Shown here: in pieces, positions 60,201 through 64,000 of the stretch
Layout of the letters: the number at the start of each line of letters is the position of its first letter
Numbering within the stretch: position 1 is the stretch's first letter
NCBI RefSeq assembly: GCF_015832195.1
Contig: NC_052021.1
Coordinates: forward strand, 25,960,286-26,024,285
Direction of reading: 5' to 3'
From: Motacilla alba alba
Lineage: Eukaryota > Chordata > Aves > Passeriformes > Motacillidae
Length of the DNA stretch: 64,000 bases
Position numbers and translations under genes: made by a program
The notes under the pieces: model-generated
Told to the model about the DNA's origin: nothing
Seen by the model: only the letters and a program-made list of their open reading frames with translations
The model's database searches: none

Positions 60201-63200
60201 TCCATCCCACACCTCTTTGTCTCAAAGGCCTTTGTCATGGCAACCTGCCCTTCTCCAGAGGAGGGCTGGAAGCACATCCCCCTCAGGAACTCCTTAGCAC
60301 TGAATCCAGCAGCCTGTAGGCTGGAGAGGGATGCAGAGCACTCCCAGTCCCTGGGGCCAGGGTGCTCAGCAGGCCCTGCCTGCACAGAGCTCCAGGCACA
60401 GCTCTCCCGGGGCAGCTCTGGTGCTGACACCAGCCCGCTGGGCCCTTGAGCTGACAGGCTGAATATGTTCATGTGGGGGGAAAGGCAACAGAGAAGCAGA
60501 AGAGGTACTTTCTAGTCTTACTTAAACCTTCTTTATATAAGGAATACTGAGACCAAATTGCATCTTTAGAGTGAGAGCATTGTTACCCAGAGCGTTTCCT
60601 CCTGTGGTTGTTTCAGCCTCAGGGAGTGACGAGTGTCAGGTCTGCTCCAGGCAGGGACCAGAGCGGGTCTTCTGGGGTGCTCAGACCTTACAGGCACAGT
60701 TGGAAATGGAAGTTTCTTTTAGCACAAGTCGTAGCAGCTTGCACTTGCTGTAGGAGATGGCAGGCCTTCCAGATGGCTGAAGTGCCGGGAAGTGACAACT
60801 GTGAAGTTTAGGGTGCCTCCAAATTCACTGCAGTGTCTTTTGTGTGATGCTGAGTATAGCATCAGCCTTGTTTAAGGAAGACTCTGTATCATCTTTTCCT
60901 GTTCAAATCAAAGGGGCAATTCAGTAAGTTCTGTCTGGTGGAGTTGGAATGGACTTTGAATTAAATATCAAGTCCTTGATGAGGAACAAAACTTACATTT
61001 CATGTGTGGACAAGAGATTTTCTTAGATTGCTTTTGTCTCAAAATGTTTCATTAGTGTGGAGGAATAATGCACTTAGATCTCATGCAGATCTTGTAATAA
61101 AACAGCCTCCTGTAAAATGTCTCTCAAGCAACCTTGGGAAAGCGACAATGTTTTCTTTTTTTTTTCTTTTTATTTTTACACTTCTACAAATTCTTTTACA
61201 AATTGGCACGTGTACATTGTTGATGGTCTTTATTGAACCAAATAATCAATGATTTTGTGGTATGGGGTATTTACGAAGCCTGGTTGCTTGTTTGATTAAT
61301 ATTTTAATTCCAAGTATTTCCCTTCAGCATTTACAGCCCAGACATGACAGCTATTTCCTCCCAACAGGCTCTGTGCTGTCATTGCACAAACACCCAGAAA
61401 GTTCTGAGGAGCAGACAGCCCAGTTCTGGATGGCAATGGTGGAGCAATTCTTATTCTTACAGAACTATGGTAGTCTCACAGTCTCAGCAAAATAATTATT
61501 TTCTACCCCAAGTAGGGGTGTGCAGATAAGAGGGAAAACATTGCTTCAGAGTTTCTAATTCATGTGATGCAATTTTAAGGAAGGATGTTGTGGCTCAGGT
61601 TCTCTTTTCCTTTGCTTGTCTCCGTTGTGCAACCTACAGCATGGAGATTGCTGCAGAGGGCTTGCCTCTGCAATCATTACCTACATGAATGTGCAGTGTT
61701 TCGTGCAGATATTTGAAAGACATAGCGAGTTTGAGTTAAAACATGAATGTGTTTAAAAATACAGTTTTACTTTAGTTGGGGATATTTTGGTATGGGAAAT
61801 TATCCACCTGCAGGAAATGAGTGGAGAATCACAGTCATTGTTACCTGGTGTTTATAATAGACAAGGGTAACACTTTTTTTAGCAAATCCAACTTAAAACA
61901 TAGAAAAAAGCAAAAACCCAAGCAAATTGAAGACCCAAGTTAAGCAACATGTTTTACATTTGAATTGAATATTGCCTCCTTAAATTTACTCTTGACAAAA
62001 TTATCTTCTGGTTTTTTGGAATGGGATGAAAAATGAATGGAGATTTGTTACAGCATGTAGTATCACTTATTTAATGTTACTTTCTTCAGAAGATGTTTCT
62101 GGGGCAGAACCTGAGTTCTAAAAGGTTGCTGGAGAAGTGGTCTGTGCTGGGAGTGCAGTTCTGTGGGTACATTCACTTGCAGTCAATGTCACTGGAAACT
62201 GCTGTAATGGACCCTACATGTGCAGTTCTAATAGACCCAATTATTTGAAAGGTTCATTATAGTTAGTTAGGATTAGCCTGGCTTGGTATTTATACATTTT
62301 GGAAAATAATTGAGAAGACTTTTTAATCAATTGAATCATTGTGTCAGCAGGAAATAAAATAAACAGTAGGGTTGCTAAATTATTTTTCCCCCAATAATAC
62401 CATCAATTTAATGAAGTTAAGATTTATAATGAAAACTGAAATTGTGTTATAATATTAGATTGTCAGTTGTGTTTTGTTTTTATTTAGGCTCTCAGGCATG
62501 TAGAAAGCCTGTTGTTTTTTGGTCTAATCCTGGGGAAATACCAAGCATCCTCCCAGCAGCACTGGGAGCCCTCAGCTCTCCCTGGAGGCCCATGTTGTTA
62601 AGGGCTCTCAAGTAATCTGTTGCTCAGTTCCATGGGGGAGGGTTTGATCTCTGTCCAGTTTCTTTTTTGTTTCATTTTCCTCTCTTCCCATTATCCTCTC
62701 TTGTGTCTGGCGCTGCCTCCCAAGGGCCTTTCAGACCTACAGTCTGGTAGCAGGTTGCTTGCAGAGCTTGGAGTCAGCAGCTGTGATGAGTATGGTAAGG
62801 CATTTTGGGCATGTTATCTTGGAAATCTTGGTGTCTGGAGTTCTTTGCCCTTCTGGCTGTTGTACTGGTGCAGCTTCTCATTTTCTCTGTCGTTGCACTC
62901 TCATCTACCCATATGAAACTTTTCTCCCACTTGTAAATCCCATCACTTGGTTTTGTGCTGAATCTTCTCTGTCGGCCTTTGCTCTCATATCCTTTGAAAC
63001 TCTCTCTTGAGGGTCGATATGGGGACTGCACTGCTGAAATCCTCAGGTATGCTTAGCTTTAAGGTTGGTTTGCTCGCAGTGTCCCAGAGCAAGGACTGTG
63101 GGGTGGGTGTGTAGCTGTGCATTAGGTAGTCTGTGTGCCTTAGGTGATGGCTTAATGTGGCACAGGTTCACAAACATGGGTGCAGAAGCTCAAAGGGTGT

Positions 63201-64000
63201 GGCTGCAGGTGAATCTGCGAGTCAGCCTTGGGTGTCTGGTGCACAAGAAAGCTGATTTGCCACAGCAGCAGTGCTGTGCAGCTGTACCTCACTGTGCAGG
63301 GGAGGAGTAGGGGGGTTGGTGAACATTGCACAGTTTCAGTATATTTTATCTTTCTGTCAAAGGAGGTTTCCACCCTCCTCCCCCCACTTCGTGCTGCTGA
63401 CTGAGTACCTGGCAATTTTCAGTCCTTCTTAGAGCCTCTGGAGTTAGGACAGTGCTGTAATTATGATTTTATTGGGAGAGAGGGTGTGCAGGTGGCTGAG
63501 TGGTTTGCCTGTCTTGTGTAAGGAATTCCTGAAAGAGCAAATTGCTGTCTCAGCTCTTGTTAATCTATTTTTCTGCACTAAGCCCCTACCCCTATCTTCA
63601 TGTCCCAGAGACCTCGTGGCTGAGACTTTCTGTCCACAGCTTTCCTGCTTCCTAGGCTCTACAGTTGTTACTTGTTTCTGGATGATACTTTGTTTATTTG
63701 CTTGTGAGTTTTTTTGTTGTTGTTGTTTTTTTTAATCCTCTTGCACTGGATCACATCTCACTCCACAGCTAGTGGGAGTTGAGTTTTGACTCGCTGTGTG
63801 TAGGTGGGTTAGAATCTGGCCCTTGTGTAATAGCGGGGGGGATAGAAGCTGCTTTCTGCCTCAAGCCTTGTAGTGAAGCTCTATTCATGGCTCAGGACCT
63901 GGCTTTGCTTCATAGAGTACAAATCCACACATGTAAAACTGCAAATGTGTGAGATCTGCTGTGCCATGTTTTGAGTTATGCTTCATTTTGATCATGTTCA
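48040..64000 (+). CDS. MXI1: MAX-interacting protein 1 (MXI1), 5' part only; two alternative first exons plus shared exon 2
   Basis: MXI1 is a bHLH-leucine-zipper repressor of the MXD family. It pairs with MAX, binds E-boxes in the nucleus, recruits SIN3-HDAC through an N-terminal SID helix and so opposes MYC. Three coding exons are visible: 1a (48040-48235), 1b (57996-58068) and shared exon 2 (58816-58948). Exons 1a and 1b both end in phase 1 and both complete the codon before CEHGYAS, the family hallmark after the SID. The gene runs off the right edge. No STHNELEKNRR-like bHLH exon was found up to 64000, so the DNA-binding half lies beyond. The start MGKRGRPR and the 1b start [20 protein letters not shown] match MXI1 better than MXD1, MXD3 or MXD4 as I recall them, and the position next to ADD3 supports it. 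Coordinates span introns. Confidence 0.93.
49027..49106. promoter_or_regulatory. MXI1: Promoter-like cluster: inverted CCAAT, GC box, CCAAT and perfect CRE
   Basis: ATTGG (inverted CCAAT) lies at 49027-49031, GGGGGCGGGGC at 49044-49054, CCAAT at 49071-49075 and the full palindromic CRE TGACGTCA at 49099-49106. Such 30-50-nt spacing of NF-Y, SP and CREB/ATF sites is typical of a strong CpG-island promoter. It lies about 0.8 kb downstream of exon 1a, so it may start a separate transcript (MXI1 non-coding first exon or antisense RNA). The target is not known from sequence. Confidence 0.55.
49118..49169 (+). other. G-run cluster, possible G-quadruplex
   Basis: At least five runs of four or more G lie within 52 nt, separated by 1-6 nt, directly after the CRE at 49099. 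This fits the general pattern of a G-quadruplex-forming tract. Confidence 0.5.
49262..49323. repeat. T-rich low-complexity tract
   Basis: Near-continuous T-runs with scattered C and A lie right after the CpG island. It may be a pyrimidine tract or decayed poly-A of a minus-strand retroposon. No source element was seen. Confidence 0.8.
50860..50935 (+). repeat. Possible ancient amniote SINE-like fragment
   Basis: CCAGGTGCTGTACATGCAGG, then GTGCCCTGCCCCAAGGAAAC and AGTCTTAAAAAAATAGA, resembles the widespread 'tgctgtaca...agtccctgccccaaagagcttacagtctaaatag' repeat of amniotes. It is diverged and the family is not named with certainty. Confidence 0.35.
53203..53273 (+). repeat. Possible MIR/CORE-SINE-like fragment
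   Basis: GTTAAGTAACTTAATCAAAG, then TTACAGAGTAAGTCACTG and GCACAGGTCTG, follows the order of the MIR core (GTTAAGTGACTTGCCCAAGGTCACACAGCTAGTAAG…CCCAGGTCTG). It is ancient if real. Confidence 0.35.
54190..54240 (-). repeat. Possible MIR-like fragment
   Basis: CACCTCAGTTTCCCTTCCTG followed by TCGAGTGGAAAG resembles 'GCCTCAGTTTCCTCATCTGTAAAATGG', the reverse complement of a common MIR segment. Short and diverged. Confidence 0.35.
56900..57382 (+). mobile_element. CR1 LINE, 5'-truncated, plus orientation, with intact 3' end
   Basis: The fragment begins near CTCACCTGGGCTGCTGTGTCCAGTTCTGGG. It continues through AAAGGCTGAGGGAGCTGGGC, a GGGACAAGTGGCAACGGACA-type region and CACTGGCACAGGCTGCCCAG, and ends TCTGTGATTCTGTGA, the CR1 8-bp terminal repeat. 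It is about 480 nt, 5'-truncated as is usual for CR1, and too broken to encode a reverse transcriptase. Its 3' end stops within about 20-100 nt of the CpG island of MXI1 exon 1b, and its own CpGs merge into it. Confidence 0.9.
57507..57520 (+). promoter_or_regulatory. MXI1: ZNF143/THAP11-like site
   Basis: ACTGCATTTCCCAG is close to the vertebrate ZNF143 motif ACTACAATTCCCAG, with two or three differences. It lies in the CpG island about 490 nt before the exon 1b ATG. Confidence 0.4.
57569..57576 (+). promoter_or_regulatory. MXI1: FOXO-type site GTAAACAA
   Basis: This is an exact match to the FOXO/DAF-16 core GTAAACA(A), an AT-rich island inside GC-rich promoter DNA and so unlikely to be random background. 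FOXO3a is known to induce the MXI1-SR-alpha transcript that starts at this exon in mammals. Confidence 0.5.
57996..58068 (+). CDS. MXI1: MXI1 alternative first exon 1b (SR-alpha type N-terminus, 24 codons plus one base)
   Basis: The ATG at 57996 has a good context (GGCCATGG). It encodes [20 protein letters not shown] then RRER, the SIN3-interaction amphipathic helix that binds the PAH2 domain of SIN3A/B. The donor GAGAG|GTAATG at 58069 leaves phase 1; with AG of exon 2 it gives RRERECEHGY as in other MXI1 proteins. Compared with exon 1a, only the SID is shared in character. Confidence 0.95.
58069..58815 (+). other. MXI1: MXI1 intron between exon 1b and exon 2
   Basis: A 747-nt intron with a long T/G-rich tract (about 58688-58790) before the acceptor CCCTTGCAG ending at 58815. 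No gene was seen. Confidence 0.85.
58816..58948 (+). CDS. MXI1: MXI1 shared exon 2
   Basis: The acceptor ends at 58815 and the donor is CACCAG|GTACGG at 58949. It is 133 nt, enters at phase 1 and leaves at phase 2, and encodes [20 protein letters not shown] then [20 protein letters not shown]. In the family this linker precedes the bHLH exon (STHNELEKNR). The Met of human FPSMPSP is Val here, and several other residues differ from human as I recall it, so the linker looks relaxed while CEHGYAS and RRLSRA are kept. Confidence 0.92.
58949..64000 (+). other. MXI1: MXI1 intron 2, first 5 kb, running off the window
   Basis: No exon for the bHLH-zipper was found by looking for the STHNELEKNRR coding pattern in all + frames. 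Short open frames are unsupported, and T- and A-rich runs occur (for example 61152-61175, 63711-63733). In human this intron is also long, so the next exon is expected beyond the right edge. Confidence 0.7.

Overview
This is vertebrate nuclear DNA, most likely from a bird. All genes are split by GT-AG introns, a CR1 retroposon with the typical ATTCTGTG-type 3' end sits at about 56.9-57.4 kb, and the introns are compact. The two genes lie head to tail on the + strand in the order ADD3 then MXI1, which is the order known from human chromosome 10q25. No bacterial, plasmid, phage or intact viral gene was seen.

Layout. Positions 1-2279 are non-coding (ADD3 upstream or first-intron DNA). A probable non-coding ADD3 exon ends at 2696. 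ADD3 (gamma-adducin) coding exons run from 7051 to 29405: 14 coding exons whose phases all fit and which add up to 706 codons plus stop. The 3' UTR ends near an AATAAA at 31470. From about 31.5 to 47.4 kb there is an intergenic stretch with no recognisable gene. It holds short tandem repeats, possible old repeat remnants and some candidate regulatory DNA. A large CpG island (about 47.4-49.25 kb) contains the first of two alternative MXI1 first exons (48040-48235). A second CpG island (about 57.4-58.1 kb) contains the other (57996-58068). Both join in the same phase to a shared exon 2 at 58816-58948. The exons for the MXI1 bHLH-leucine-zipper lie beyond the right edge; I found none up to 64000.

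Function. ADD3 is a membrane-skeleton protein that caps actin and recruits spectrin. It has an aldolase-like head, an oligomerisation neck and a MARCKS-related basic tail, all readable here. MXI1 is a MAX partner that antagonises MYC. Both alternative first exons encode a SIN3-interaction helix, so two promoters give two repressor forms. The two genes are neighbours but have no known shared pathway.

Most interesting points: the 96-nt ADD3 cassette exon with a perfect TACTAAC branch site and three TGCATG motifs downstream; a FOXO-type GTAAACAA site and a ZNF143-like site in the MXI1 exon 1b promoter; a dense CRE, CCAAT and GC-box cluster about 0.8 kb downstream of MXI1 exon 1a that looks like an extra promoter; and a CR1 insertion directly abutting the MXI1 promoter island. 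I did not find a wholly new biological system. This looks like a conserved vertebrate locus with interesting splicing and promoter architecture.
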